Shown here one piece after another: positions 1 through 8,300 of a DNA stretch of 33,984 nt. A program made the translations under genes and the position numbers. The notes beneath the pieces were generated by a model. It was not told where the DNA came from. It did not search any database and was given only the letters and a program-made list of their open reading frames with translations. The stretch comes from an uncultured bacterium (GTDB taxonomy: Bacteria > Verrucomicrobiota > Verrucomicrobiia > Verrucomicrobiales > V1-33): the NCBI GenBank assembly GCA_903936775.1, contig CAIZWU010000328.1, forward strand, positions 1 to 33,984, given 5' to 3'. The first letter of the stretch is position 1. The number at the start of each line of letters is the position of its first letter.

Positions 1-89
1 AGCATGAGGACATGGACATGATGTTCCAGTTCGACCCACGGGCCGTGGCCACACAGTCGCCCCAGCCGGTACAGCGGTTCTTCCCCTAA
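1..89 (+). CDS. C-terminal end of an unidentified protein (partial)
   Basis: An open frame enters from the left edge (first full codon at base 3) and ends with TAA at 87-89, giving about 28 residues that finish in FFP. The composition (methionine-rich start, then a Q/P-rich tail) is not enough to name the protein. Two hairpins follow directly, which supports this being the true 3' end of a plus-strand gene. No function is proposed. Confidence 0.5.
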   Translation, partial: HEDMDMMFQFDPRAVATQSPQPVQRFFP

Positions 90-101
90 AGAACCCCTTC
101 T

Positions 102-128
102 GCCGCCGTCCCTCTCCGGGGCGGCGGC
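102..128 (+). terminator. GC-rich hairpin after the upstream gene
   Basis: Bases 102-112 pair with 118-128 as an 11-bp stem containing one G-T wobble and a 5-nt loop. It begins 13 nt after the TAA of the partial gene. The bases after it are not a clean T-run, so on its own it is a weak intrinsic terminator. It probably acts together with the hairpin at 150-173. Confidence 0.5.
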
Positions 129-149
129 TTCAATCAACCTTCAGCACGG

Positions 150-182
150 CCCCCAGTTCTCCGGAACTGGGGGTTTTCGTTT
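150..182 (+). terminator. Rho-independent terminator
   Basis: Bases 150-159 and 164-173 form a perfect 10-bp stem with a 4-nt loop (TCCG), followed by TTTTCGTTT. This is the classic intrinsic-terminator layout. It ends the upstream transcript and separates it from the sulfite reductase gene that starts at 378. Confidence 0.85.
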
Positions 183-377
183 GCCAAACCCAACCTCGAG
201 CCTTCCGGACCCGTCTGAAAAGAGAAATACCCGGAAGAACCCGCGGGAGATCCTGCGGCCGGAGTGCCCTCACGCCAATTCTCCTCATTTCCTGTAGGGA
301 ATAGGGATTTTCCAGTTGCCCCTTGCCCGAATGAAGCTACTCTCCATGGTCCGCTTTCACTTTACCTACTGCCAAAC
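183..377 (+). other. Leader region upstream of cysI
   Basis: This is the non-coding stretch between the terminator and cysI. Bases 241-258 are an imperfect palindrome (CCGC...GCGG, 14 of 18 positions symmetric) that could be a regulator site or a small hairpin. No convincing -35/-10 pair and no Shine-Dalgarno sequence before the ATG at 378 were found. A short frame opening at the ATG at 331 overlaps the cysI start in another frame and looks accidental. No SAM-riboswitch-like structure was recognised. Confidence 0.35.
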
Positions 378-2177
378 ATGTCCAAAGCCAGCGTCGAAGA
401 AATCAAACTCGAGTCCCAAGGCCTTCGCGGCGAAATCGCGGAAAACTTCGCCGACGCCGCGCTGACCCACGTGGATGAATCCGAAAACGTGCTGCTCAAG
501 TTCCACGGCTCCTACCAGCAGGATGACCGGGACCTCCGGGCGGCCCTGACCAAGGAAAAGAAGGAAAAGGCCTGGTCGTTCATGGTGCGCTCCAAAATGC
601 CGGGCGGCCGGATTTCCGCCCAGCAATGGCTGATCCATCACGATCTCTGCGTCCTGTCGGAAGGCTCGCTGCGCCTGACCAACCGTCAGGGCATCCAACT
701 CCACGGCGTGCTCAAGGGGAACCTCAAGGCGGTCATCGCCGGGATCTGCCACAGCGGACTCACCACCATGGGTGCCTGCGGCGATGTGGTGCGCAATACC
801 ATGGCCCCGGCCGCTCCGATCAAGGACGCCGCCCGTCTGGATGCCCAACTCCTTTCCGAAGAAATCAGCCAGCGCTTCCTCTGGCGTTCCTCCGCCTACG
901 CCGACATCTGGCTGGATGGTGAAAAGATTGATCTCGATTGGGCTGAGGTGGACGTGAACCCCGACGTCCGCGCCAAAACCATCGCCAAAGACGAAATGGC
1001 CGCCGAAGATCCGATCTACGGCAAACTCTACCTGCCCCGGAAATTCAAGGTCGGTATCGCCATCGAGCCGCAAAACGATGTGGACGTCTTTTCGCAGGAC
1101 CTCGGTTTTATCCCGCACATGGTGGACGGCAACGTCGAAGGATACACCGTCACCGTGGGCGGTGGATTTGGCATGAGCCATGGCCAGCTGAATACCCGGC
1201 CCTTCCTCGCCCAGCCGCTCTTTTACGTGAAACGGGAGAACGTGGTGGATGCCGCCGAAGCCATCGTCACCACCCAGCGCGACCACGGCAACCGCACCGA
1301 GCGCAAGAACGCCCGCATGAAATACACCGTGCAGACCATGGGCATCGACGGCTTCCGTGCGGAAGTGGTGAGCCGCCTTCCCGGCATCGAAACCTTCCCC
1401 GCCAAACCGCTCAATTTTGCCACCGTCGAAGACAATCTCGGCTGGTTCGAACAAGGCGACGGCAAGCTGTTCTGCGCCGTCTACATCAGCATGGGCCGCC
1501 TCACCAACCGTGAGGAGGGTGGCCCGCAATATCTGGACGCCTTCAATGAAATCGCCCGCGACCTCGGCCTGCCCTTCGTCGTCACGCCGAACACGAACCT
1601 CATCATCGCCGAGGTCGCGCCGGAGCAAAAAGCGGCCGTCGATGCCATCCTCGCCAAACACCAGGTTCCACACGCCGATGGCATGACCGCCACCCGCCGC
1701 GTCGCCCACGCCTGTGTGGCCCTGCCCACCTGCGGCCTCAGCCTGTCCGAATCCGAACGCGCCCTGCCCGGCGTGCTGGATGAATTCGACACCATCCTCC
1801 GCGAACTCGGCTTGGAAAACGACCCGATCCTCGTGCGCATGACCGGTTGCCCCAATGGATGCGGCCGGCCTTACAATGCCGACTTCGGATTTGTGGGCCG
1901 GGCTCCCAACAAATATGCGCTCTTTGTCGGCGGCAGCATCGCGGGCGACCGCCTCGCCGGCCTGGAGCAAAAGGTCGTCATCCGCGGCGATATTTCCGCC
2001 ACCGTGCGCCCCTATCTGGAAGCCTACAAAGCCGAGCGCACGGCGGGAGAAACCTTCAGTGCCTGGTTCGGCCGCACCCGCCAGAATGGTGAGGCGCCGA
2101 CGCCCGAGCAATTCCACATCGAGTTGACGGAACGCGCCGCCAAGCTGGCTGGAGCCAAGGCCGACGAAGCCGGCTGA
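378..2177 (+). CDS. cysI: Assimilatory sulfite reductase, siroheme/4Fe-4S hemoprotein (CysI/Sir type)
   Basis: A 599-residue cytoplasmic enzyme of the sulfite/nitrite reductase family, which reduces sulfite to sulfide for cysteine synthesis. The siroheme-[4Fe-4S] ligands are visible as C446-x5-C452 (CVALPTC) and C491-x3-C495 (CPNGC). Their spacing (6, 39, 4) is the same as in E. coli CysI. The N-terminal KFHGSYQQDDRD and LTNRQGIQLHG segments are typical of the first half-domain, where basic residues hold siroheme and substrate. The ATG at 378 is preferred over the in-frame ATG at 264, because residues before MSKASVEEIK are unlike the family. No CysJ flavoprotein gene is adjacent, so the electron donor (NADPH-flavoprotein or ferredoxin) cannot be told from this window. 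A nitrite reductase role is less likely but not excluded. Confidence 0.93.
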   Translation: MSKASVEEIKLESQGLRGEIAENFADAALTHVDESENVLLKFHGSYQQDDRDLRAALTKEKKEKAWSFMVRSKMPGGRISAQQWLIHHDLCVLSEGSLRLTNRQGIQLHGVLKGNLKAVIAGICHSGLTTMGACGDVVRNTMAPAAPIKDAARLDAQLLSEEISQRFLWRSSAYADIWLDGEKIDLDWAEVDVNPDVRAKTIAKDEMAAEDPIYGKLYLPRKFKVGIAIEPQNDVDVFSQDLGFIPHMVDGNVEGYTVTVGGGFGMSHGQLNTRPFLAQPLFYVKRENVVDAAEAIVTTQRDHGNRTERKNARMKYTVQTMGIDGFRAEVVSRLPGIETFPAKPLNFATVEDNLGWFEQGDGKLFCAVYISMGRLTNREEGGPQYLDAFNEIARDLGLPFVVTPNTNLIIAEVAPEQKAAVDAILAKHQVPHADGMTATRRVAHACVALPTCGLSLSESERALPGVLDEFDTILRELGLENDPILVRMTGCPNGCGRPYNADFGFVGRAPNKYALFVGGSIAGDRLAGLEQKVVIRGDISATVRPYLEAYKAERTAGETFSAWFGRTRQNGEAPTPEQFHIELTERAAKLAGAKADEAG

Positions 2178-2182
2178 TCCCG

Positions 2183-2216
2183 GCGGGGTGGGTTCTGCCG
2201 GAGCACCCCACCCCGC
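2183..2216. terminator. Bidirectional hairpin between convergent genes
   Basis: Bases 2183-2192 and 2207-2216 form a perfect 10-bp GC-rich stem with a 14-nt loop. It lies in the 48-nt gap between the cysI stop (2177) and the end of the opposing DUF1080 gene (2226). The position suggests a shared terminator for both strands. There is no strong T-run on either side, so its efficiency is uncertain. Confidence 0.6.
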
Positions 2217-2225
2217 GCGGCTATC

Positions 2226-3008
2226 TTACTTGAGCCGCTTCACCCGGATATTCCGATAACGCACAAATTCTTTGGTGTGGTCTCCCCCCCCGTGGACCTG
2301 CAGGCCAATGCGGCCTTTTTCCGGATGCCGGATTTCGGTTTCCTGCCATTCCATGATTTTCACGCCATTGATCCAAGTGGTGATGTGGGGCGGATTCCCT
2401 TCGATGCGGGCGCGCAGTTCATTCCACTGACCGGCGCGCCAGAACCAAGGCCAGCTGGCGGGTTTGACCGGCAGCGCGGTGGGCGGCTCTCCCGTTTTTT
2501 GATCGGTGATCTCCGTGACCTTGTCGGTGAAGCTGTAGTTCCTCACGTGGGGTTTGCCGCCGAGCCCTTCACCGTAGATGCCCATCAGATTGCCTCCGGC
2601 GTGATAATCGATCATGGCCTGCCACGCCTTGCCGTCCTCGCTGCTGCGCAGAAACAGTCCGCTGTCCGGGCCGAAATCATTGTTCATCTCGATGACCACC
2701 TCGAAGTCGGTGAACTCCTCATCCGTCATCACCAGACCGCCATTGCCGGGAACATCCTGACTTCCGATGATGGCGCCATTTTCCACCACCCACCGGCCAC
2801 CGCTGGTATTTTTGCTGGTGGTGGAATGCCCACTACTGGCGCTGACATGCCATCCCTTGAGCGACTGCCCGTCAAAGAGACTGACAAATCCCTCCTCCAG
2901 TTTCCCCTCGGGAGTCACCCCGGCGGGTTTTCCCGGGGGCTGGGCCAGCGCGGCCACCATGGCGAATAACGGAAGAACCAACAGGGCGGGGGAGAGCTTG
3001 AGTTTCAT
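2226..3008 (-). CDS. Secreted DUF1080 (3-keto-disaccharide hydrolase domain) protein
   Basis: A 260-residue protein with an N-terminal signal peptide (hydrophobic residues 4-20, likely cleavage after AALA at 22). The rest is one DUF1080 domain (Pfam 3-keto-disaccharide hydrolase, a concanavalin-like beta-sandwich). It opens with the characteristic FVSLFDGQSLKGWH stretch and contains WVVENGAIIG, SGLFLRSSEDG and GRIGLQVHGGGD. These domains are greatly expanded in Verrucomicrobia and Planctomycetes, where they are linked to glycan use outside the cytoplasm. The substrate cannot be read from the sequence. It is monocistronic and convergent with cysI. The start ATG is followed at once by a good signal peptide, so the start is well supported. 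Confidence 0.88.
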   Translation of the reverse strand: MKLKLSPALLVLPLFAMVAALAQPPGKPAGVTPEGKLEEGFVSLFDGQSLKGWHVSASSGHSTTSKNTSGGRWVVENGAIIGSQDVPGNGGLVMTDEEFTDFEVVIEMNNDFGPDSGLFLRSSEDGKAWQAMIDYHAGGNLMGIYGEGLGGKPHVRNYSFTDKVTEITDQKTGEPPTALPVKPASWPWFWRAGQWNELRARIEGNPPHITTWINGVKIMEWQETEIRHPEKGRIGLQVHGGGDHTKEFVRYRNIRVKRLK

Positions 3009-3281
3009 ATGGCATCATTACGCAGGCCCGGCTCCACCATTTCGCCGGAATGCCCCCACGGCAGGGGACTCATCAACCTAAACGGGAAAATGACGGGCCA
3101 CAGCGGGAGCGCAGCGGAGACAGCCGAAGGCAAATAACACCGATGATCCTGAAATCACGCCTTTTCAGGAAATAGAGTCCTCCCCTGCAAGATGAATCGG
3201 AAGTGCTTCATCCATCCGTGAATCGCCCCCCAAACCCCGCTTCCCCCGGATTTCAGGCCCACACCCATCGCAGGAAAATAC
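3009..3281. other. Intergenic region between divergent DUF1080 and tetR genes
   Basis: About 270 nt without a credible gene; short open frames here have no coding character. It must hold the promoter of the minus-strand DUF1080 gene and part of the tetR promoter. I could not assign convincing -35/-10 elements. The only clear structured element of this gap is the palindrome at its right end (3282-3297), listed separately. Confidence 0.4.
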
Positions 3282-3297
3282 TTGACTAAACAGTCAA
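3282..3297 (+). promoter_or_regulatory. Probable TetR operator (palindrome)
   Basis: TTGACT-AAAC-AGTCAA is a perfect 6-bp inverted repeat with a 4-nt centre, ending 33 nt before the tetR ATG. This length and symmetry suit a dimeric TetR-family regulator. The left arm TTGACT also resembles a -35 element, so bound repressor could block RNA polymerase. I infer autoregulation plus control of the downstream pump genes; no second copy was noticed elsewhere in the locus. Confidence 0.65.
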
Positions 3298-3330
3298 CAA
3301 CCACTACCCGGTCCCTCCCCGCCCGTCCGT

Positions 3331-3948
3331 ATGGCCAGACCCAGCCAAGCTAAAGAAAACCTCATCAAGGCCGCCTACGACCTGATCTGGGAAACCAGCT
3401 ATGGCGCCACCAGTGTGGATGACATCTGCGCCCGTGCCGGCGTGCGCAAAGGCAGTTTCTATCATTTTTTTGAATCCAAGGCGCACCTCACCATCGCGAC
3501 CCTGGATGCCGGCCGGGCCAAACACTTCCCGGAGCTGAATGAAATCTTCTCCCCGCTGGTGCCGCCGCTGGAGCGCTTTGTGCGCTTTGCCGGGTATGTC
3601 CTGTTTTACCAGCAGGAGCGCCTCGCTTTGACTGGTCATGTCTGCGGCTGCGCGCTTTCCTCCCTGGGCAGCGAAGTCGGCAGCATGGATGAACTGATCC
3701 GCACCCACATCATCGATATCTTCTCCAGCCACCTCCGTTATTACGAATCCGCGATCCGTGATGCGGCCCGCGAAGGCCTGATTGATGGCACCGATGCCCC
3801 GCTCAAAGCCAAGATGATCCAACACTACGTGCAAGGGGCCCTGACCCACGCCCGCGTGCTCAACGATCTGACCCCTGTTCATGACATGGCGCGCTCCATG
3901 CTCCATATTCTGGGGGCCAAACCGGACCTCATACCTGCGCTTTCCTGA
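3331..3948 (+). CDS. TetR/AcrR-family transcriptional regulator
   Basis: A 205-residue DNA-binding regulator. The N-terminal TetR domain covers about residues 5-52. Its helix-turn-helix at about 28-47 (SVDDICARAGVRKGSFYHFF) carries the conserved GxFYxxF recognition-helix pattern. The remainder is the alpha-helical ligand-binding and dimerisation domain. It is the first gene before four efflux genes on the same strand, with 53 nt to the next start, the usual arrangement for a local repressor that senses a pump substrate. The palindrome upstream is its probable operator. The ligand is unknown. The leader before the ATG is C-rich and has no Shine-Dalgarno motif. Confidence 0.9.
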   Translation: MARPSQAKENLIKAAYDLIWETSYGATSVDDICARAGVRKGSFYHFFESKAHLTIATLDAGRAKHFPELNEIFSPLVPPLERFVRFAGYVLFYQQERLALTGHVCGCALSSLGSEVGSMDELIRTHIIDIFSSHLRYYESAIRDAAREGLIDGTDAPLKAKMIQHYVQGALTHARVLNDLTPVHDMARSMLHILGAKPDLIPALS

Positions 3949-4001
3949 GGCCGCTCCCCTTGGAGACAACCGGTCAACTTTCCTCCCCCTCCCATTCCCC
4001 C

Positions 4002-5195
4002 ATGAAGTTCCTGCTGCCCACCCTCGCCTGTTTCGTCCTCTTCCTGCCCGCCTGCAAAAAAGCCACAGATGCCCAGAACTCCGAGGGTGCCGGAGGAGCC
4101 CGGGGGCCGATGCCGGTGATGACGCTCCAGCCCCAGCCCCGCACCATCGCCGACTGGGACGAATTCTCCGCCCGCATCGAAGCCACCGACTCGGTGGAAA
4201 TCCGCCCCCGCGTCACCGGTTATATTGACCGGGTCACCTTCGAATCCGGTCAACTGGTGAAGGAAGGGGAAGTCCTGTTCGAAATCGATCCCCGGTTCGA
4301 GGAAGCCGCCCTCGCCGTCGCCGATGCCGCCGTGGCGCAGGCGCAGGCCCGCCTGCAAAGCGCTCAAAGCGAAGCGGACCGGGTGGAAACCCTGCTCAAG
4401 GCCCGCGCGATCTCCAGTGAGGATGCCGACACCCGCCGCAATGCTCTCAACATCGCCAAAGCCGCGGTGCGCTCCGCCGAGGCCAGCCGCAACGGCGCGG
4501 TCCTGAATCTGGAATTCACCAAAGTGCGCTCCCCGATCAATGGCCGCGTCAGCCGCGCCCTGCAAACCAAGGGCAACTACATCAGTGGAGTGGCCGGATT
4601 CACCACCCTGCTCACCACGGTGGTCAGCGTCGATCCCATGCACGTCTACGCCGCAGTGGATGACGCTTCCTATCTCCGGTATGCCAAATTGATCCGGGAG
4701 AAAAAGCTGACGGATCCCTCCACCAACCGGGTGCCGGTCGAACTCAAAATCGAAGGGGACACCGGGTGGACCCACAAGGGATGGATCGAATCCTTCGACA
4801 ACCGGATCGACCCCGCGTCCGGCAGCATCGCGGTGCGCGCGGTTTTCCCCAACAATGAAGGAATCCTCATGGCCGGCTCCTTCGCCCGGCTGCGCCTGCC
4901 CGGCAGCGGTGAGTATGAAGCCACCCTGATTGACGAAAAATACATCGGTACCAATCAGGACGTGAAATACCTCATGGTGGTCAGCAAGGAAAGCACCGCC
5001 GAAGTCCGCCCGGTCACATTGGGCCGCACCTACGAAGGCCAGCGCGTCGTCCTCAGCGGCCTCAACCCGCAGGACAAGGTCATCATCAGCAGTCTCCAGA
5101 TCCTGCCTCCCGGCGCCCCGGTGCAGCCGATCACGCCGGGGAAAGAAGTCGGCAGCCAGAAGTCAGAGGCCAGCCCTCCAAAAACCGCTTCCTGA
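4002..5195 (+). CDS. RND efflux periplasmic adaptor (membrane fusion lipoprotein), copy 1
   Basis: A 397-residue HlyD/AcrA-type adaptor that links an inner-membrane RND pump to an outer-membrane channel. Starting at the ATG at 4002 gives a short lipoprotein signal with the likely lipidated cysteine at position 18 (LPAC followed by KK). The upstream in-frame ATG at 3960 would bury that signal, so it is rejected. The biotin-lipoyl half-motifs are visible as EIRPRVTGYIDRV...GQLVKEGEVLFEIDP and RSPINGRVSRAL, flanking an alpha-helical hairpin. It is clearly homologous to the adaptor at 8601. The last about 15 residues (GSQKSEASPPKTAS) are poorly conserved against copy 2 and are encoded by DNA with 7-nt periodicity that leads into the repeat tract after the stop. 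Confidence 0.92.
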   Translation: MKFLLPTLACFVLFLPACKKATDAQNSEGAGGARGPMPVMTLQPQPRTIADWDEFSARIEATDSVEIRPRVTGYIDRVTFESGQLVKEGEVLFEIDPRFEEAALAVADAAVAQAQARLQSAQSEADRVETLLKARAISSEDADTRRNALNIAKAAVRSAEASRNGAVLNLEFTKVRSPINGRVSRALQTKGNYISGVAGFTTLLTTVVSVDPMHVYAAVDDASYLRYAKLIREKKLTDPSTNRVPVELKIEGDTGWTHKGWIESFDNRIDPASGSIAVRAVFPNNEGILMAGSFARLRLPGSGEYEATLIDEKYIGTNQDVKYLMVVSKESTAEVRPVTLGRTYEGQRVVLSGLNPQDKVIISSLQILPPGAPVQPITPGKEVGSQKSEASPPKTAS

Positions 5196-5322
5196 CCACC
5201 GACCGACTGACCGACTGACCGACCGACCGCCGACCGCCGACCGCCGACCGCCGACCGCCGACCGCCGACCGCCAACCGCCGACCGCCAACCGCCGACCGC
5301 CAACCGCTGACCCCTGCCCCCC
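5194..5322. repeat. Heptanucleotide tandem repeat tract (GACCGCC)n
   Basis: This tract lies between the copy 1 adaptor stop and the copy 1 pump start. It begins with GACCACC and two GACCGACT octamers, then GACC twice, then seven exact GACCGCC units (5225-5273). Alternating AACCGCC and GACCGCC units follow to about 5308, and degenerate units (GACCCCT, GCCCCCC twice) run to about 5322. Roughly thirteen heptamers are recognisable. The period of seven does not match codons, so in all frames it only makes low-complexity shadow peptides. Heptameric short tandem repeats are well known from cyanobacteria; their function here is unknown. Such arrays are prone to slipped-strand length change. Confidence 0.92.
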
Positions 5323-5342
5323 GCCCCCCTGACCGCTTCTGC

Positions 5343-8300
5343 ATGAACATCAGTCACTTTTTTATCACACGCCCCATTTTCGCGGGCGTGCTGTCCATCC
5401 TCATCACCGTCATCGGTGCCATCTCGCTGCGGTCCCTGCCTGTCAGCGAATACCCTGAGATTGTGCCGCCCACCGTGGTGGTGCTGGCAAACTACCCCGG
5501 AGCCAGTCCTGATGTCATCGCCTCCACCGTTTCCTCCCCACTGGAGGAAGCGATCAACGGGGTGGAGAACAGCCTCTACATGTCCTCCCAGGGAACGGCA
5601 GATGGCGTGATGAGCCTGACCGTCACCTTCAAACTGGGCACGGATCTCGACAAAGCCCAGGTCCAGGTGCAGAACCGGGTCAATCAGGCCCTGCCCCGTC
5701 TGCCGGAGGAGGTCCGGCGCATCGGGGTGAGTGTTCTCAAATCATCGCCCGACCTCACCATGGTGGTGCACCTGATTTCGCCAGGGAAGAAGTATGATGA
5801 AATCTTTGTCCGCAACTATGCCACCCTCCAGGTGAAGGACGTGCTGGCCCGCCTGCCGGGGGTCGGCCAGGTCCAGCTCTTCGGGTCCGGCGACTACTCC
5901 ATGCGCGTCTGGCTCGACCCTCAAAAGGCCGCGGCCCGCAATATTACCGCCACCGATGTGGTGGCTGCCCTTCAGGAACAAAATGCGCAGGTAGCGGCGG
6001 GCTCCGTGGGCGCCCCTCCGCTGATCACGCCGGCCGACCTCACTCTCACCATCAATGCGAGGGGCCGTCTGGTCACCGAGGATGATTTCAAAAAGGTCGT
6101 GATCAAAATCGGCGAACAGGGCAATCCGGTTTATCTCCAGGACATCGCCCGCATCCAACTCGGGGCCAGCGATTACGCGTTGCGTTCGCTGCTGAACAAC
6201 GAACCCGCCGTCGCGATTCCCATCTTCCAACTGCCGGGTTCGAATGCCCTCGCCCTATCGCAAAGCGTGCGCGGAGCCATGGATGACCTCGCGAAATCCT
6301 TCCCTCCCGGACTGGAATACAAGATTGCCTACGACCCGACGGTTTTCGTCGCCAAATCCATCGACGCCGTCATCATCACCCTGCTGGAAGCCATCGTGCT
6401 GGTGGTGCTGGTGGTCATCATTTTCCTCCAAACGTGGCGCGCCTCCATCATCCCGCTGGTGGCCGTGCCGGTCTCGCTGATCGGCACCTTCGGCGTGATG
6501 CACGCGCTGGGCTTCTCCATCAATAACCTTTCCCTGTTCGGCCTCGTGCTGGCGATCGGAATCGTGGTGGATGATGCCATTGTGGTGGTGGAAAACGTGG
6601 AACGGAATATTGCCCTGGGCATGAAACCACATGCCGCCACGGAGCAGGCAATGAAGGAGGTGACCGGACCGATCATTGCCACGGCCCTGGTGCTTTGTGC
6701 GGTTTTTGTCCCCACCGCTTTCATCAGCGGCCTGACCGGCCAGTTCTACAAACAATTCGCCATCACCATCGCCATCTCGACGGTGATCTCGGCCTTCAAT
6801 TCCCTGACTTTATCCCCCGCGCTCAGCGCCATCCTGCTCCAACCCCATGGCGCGAAGAAGGATCTGGTATCGCGGGCCCTCGATGGGCTGCTGGGCTGGT
6901 TCTTCAAACTGTTCAACCGTTTCTTCAATGCCGCGGCCAACCTCTACGGCTGGGCGGTCGGCCGCCTCCTGCGGATCGCCTTCGTCGTCATCATCGGCTA
7001 TCTCGGACTGGTCTGGCTCACCGGCATCGTGTTCACCAAGGTGCCCACCGGATTCATTCCCCAACAGGACAAACAATACCTCATTGCCTTCGGACAGCTC
7101 CAGGACGGAGCCTCCATCGAGCGCACCACCAAGGTGATCGAGCGCATGGGTGAAATCGCCATGGAAACGCCGGGCGTGGTGAACTCCGTCGCCTTCCCCG
7201 GACTTTCCATCAATGGCTTCACCACCAGCGCCAACTCCGGGATCGCCTTCATCTCCCTCGATGATTTCGAGAAGCGCCAAGGCCCCGGCACCAGTGGAAC
7301 GGAAATCGCCGCCGCGATCCAGCAACGTCTGTTCGCCGAAATCCCCGACGCCCTCGTGCTGGTGATTCCGCCCCCGCCCGTCAACGGCCTCGGCACCGGC
7401 GGGGGCTTCCGCCTCCAAATCCAGGACCGCAACAATCTTGGGTATGCCGAGCTCTACCGCGTCACCCAGGAAGTCCTCGGCAAAGCCCGCGCCCAGCCCG
7501 GAATCTTCAGCCAGCCCTACTCCACCTTCCAAGTCAATGTGCCCCAGCTCTTCGCCGATGTGGACAAGATCAAAGCCAAGGCCCAGGGCGTCAATCTGCA
7601 GGAGCTCTACGCCACGCTCCAGATCTATCTCGGCTCGCTTTATGTGAACGACTTCAACCGCTTCGGGCGCACTTACAAAGTCGTGGTCCAGGCGGACGAG
7701 GAGTTCCGCCGCCACAAGGATGACATCAACAAACTGAAGGTCCGCAATGCCGCCGGGCAGATGATTCCCATTACGTCGCTGGTGGAAATCAAGGACTCCT
7801 ACGGGCCTGACCGCGTCTCTCACTATAACAGCTTTACCACCGCCGAGATCAACAGTGGTCCGGCCCCCGGGGTAAGCTCAGGCCAGGCCGAGGAAGCGAT
7901 GACCCGGATCCTCAAGGAAACCCTGCCACGGGGCATGACGTTTGAATGGACCGAATTGAAGTATCAGCAGATCCTCGCCGGGAACACCGCCATCTACATC
8001 TATCCGCTGTGCCTGCTGCTGGTCTTCCTCGTCCTCGCCGCCCAATACGAAAGCCTGCGCCTGCCGCTGGCCATCATTCTGATCGTCCCCACCTGCCTGC
8101 TCAGTGCCATGCTGGGAGTGATGCTCAAGGGCGGCGATAACAATATCTTCACCCAGATCGGACTGATCGTGCTGGTGGGGCTGGCCTGTAAGAACGCGAT
8201 TCTGATTGTGGAATTCGCCCGCGAGAAACAACTGCACGGCATGAGCGCCGCCGAGGCCGCCCTCGAAGCCTGCCGCCTGCGGCTGCGCCCGATTCTGATG

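Noticed and set aside
331..465. Short open frame starting at the ATG at 331
   Set aside because: It overlaps the cysI start out of frame and encodes a Lys/Ser/Pro-rich string with no leader-peptide features such as a run of cysteine or regulatory codons before a terminator.
366..2117. Long minus-strand open frame opposite cysI (583 codons)
   Set aside because: It mirrors the high third-position GC of cysI; its product is Gly/His/Asp-rich low-complexity sequence without motifs, while the plus strand has a clear sulfite reductase.
5194..5322. Heptamer tract considered as a CRISPR array or an origin iteron cluster
   Set aside because: Units are 7 nt with no spacers, no cas genes, and no dnaA or rep gene nearby; it is a simple tandem repeat.
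5030..5357. Minus-strand frames with VGGRRSA repeats over the heptamer tract
   Set aside because: The peptides arise because a 7-nt repeat is read in triplets (period 7 codons); no start context or conserved domain supports expression.
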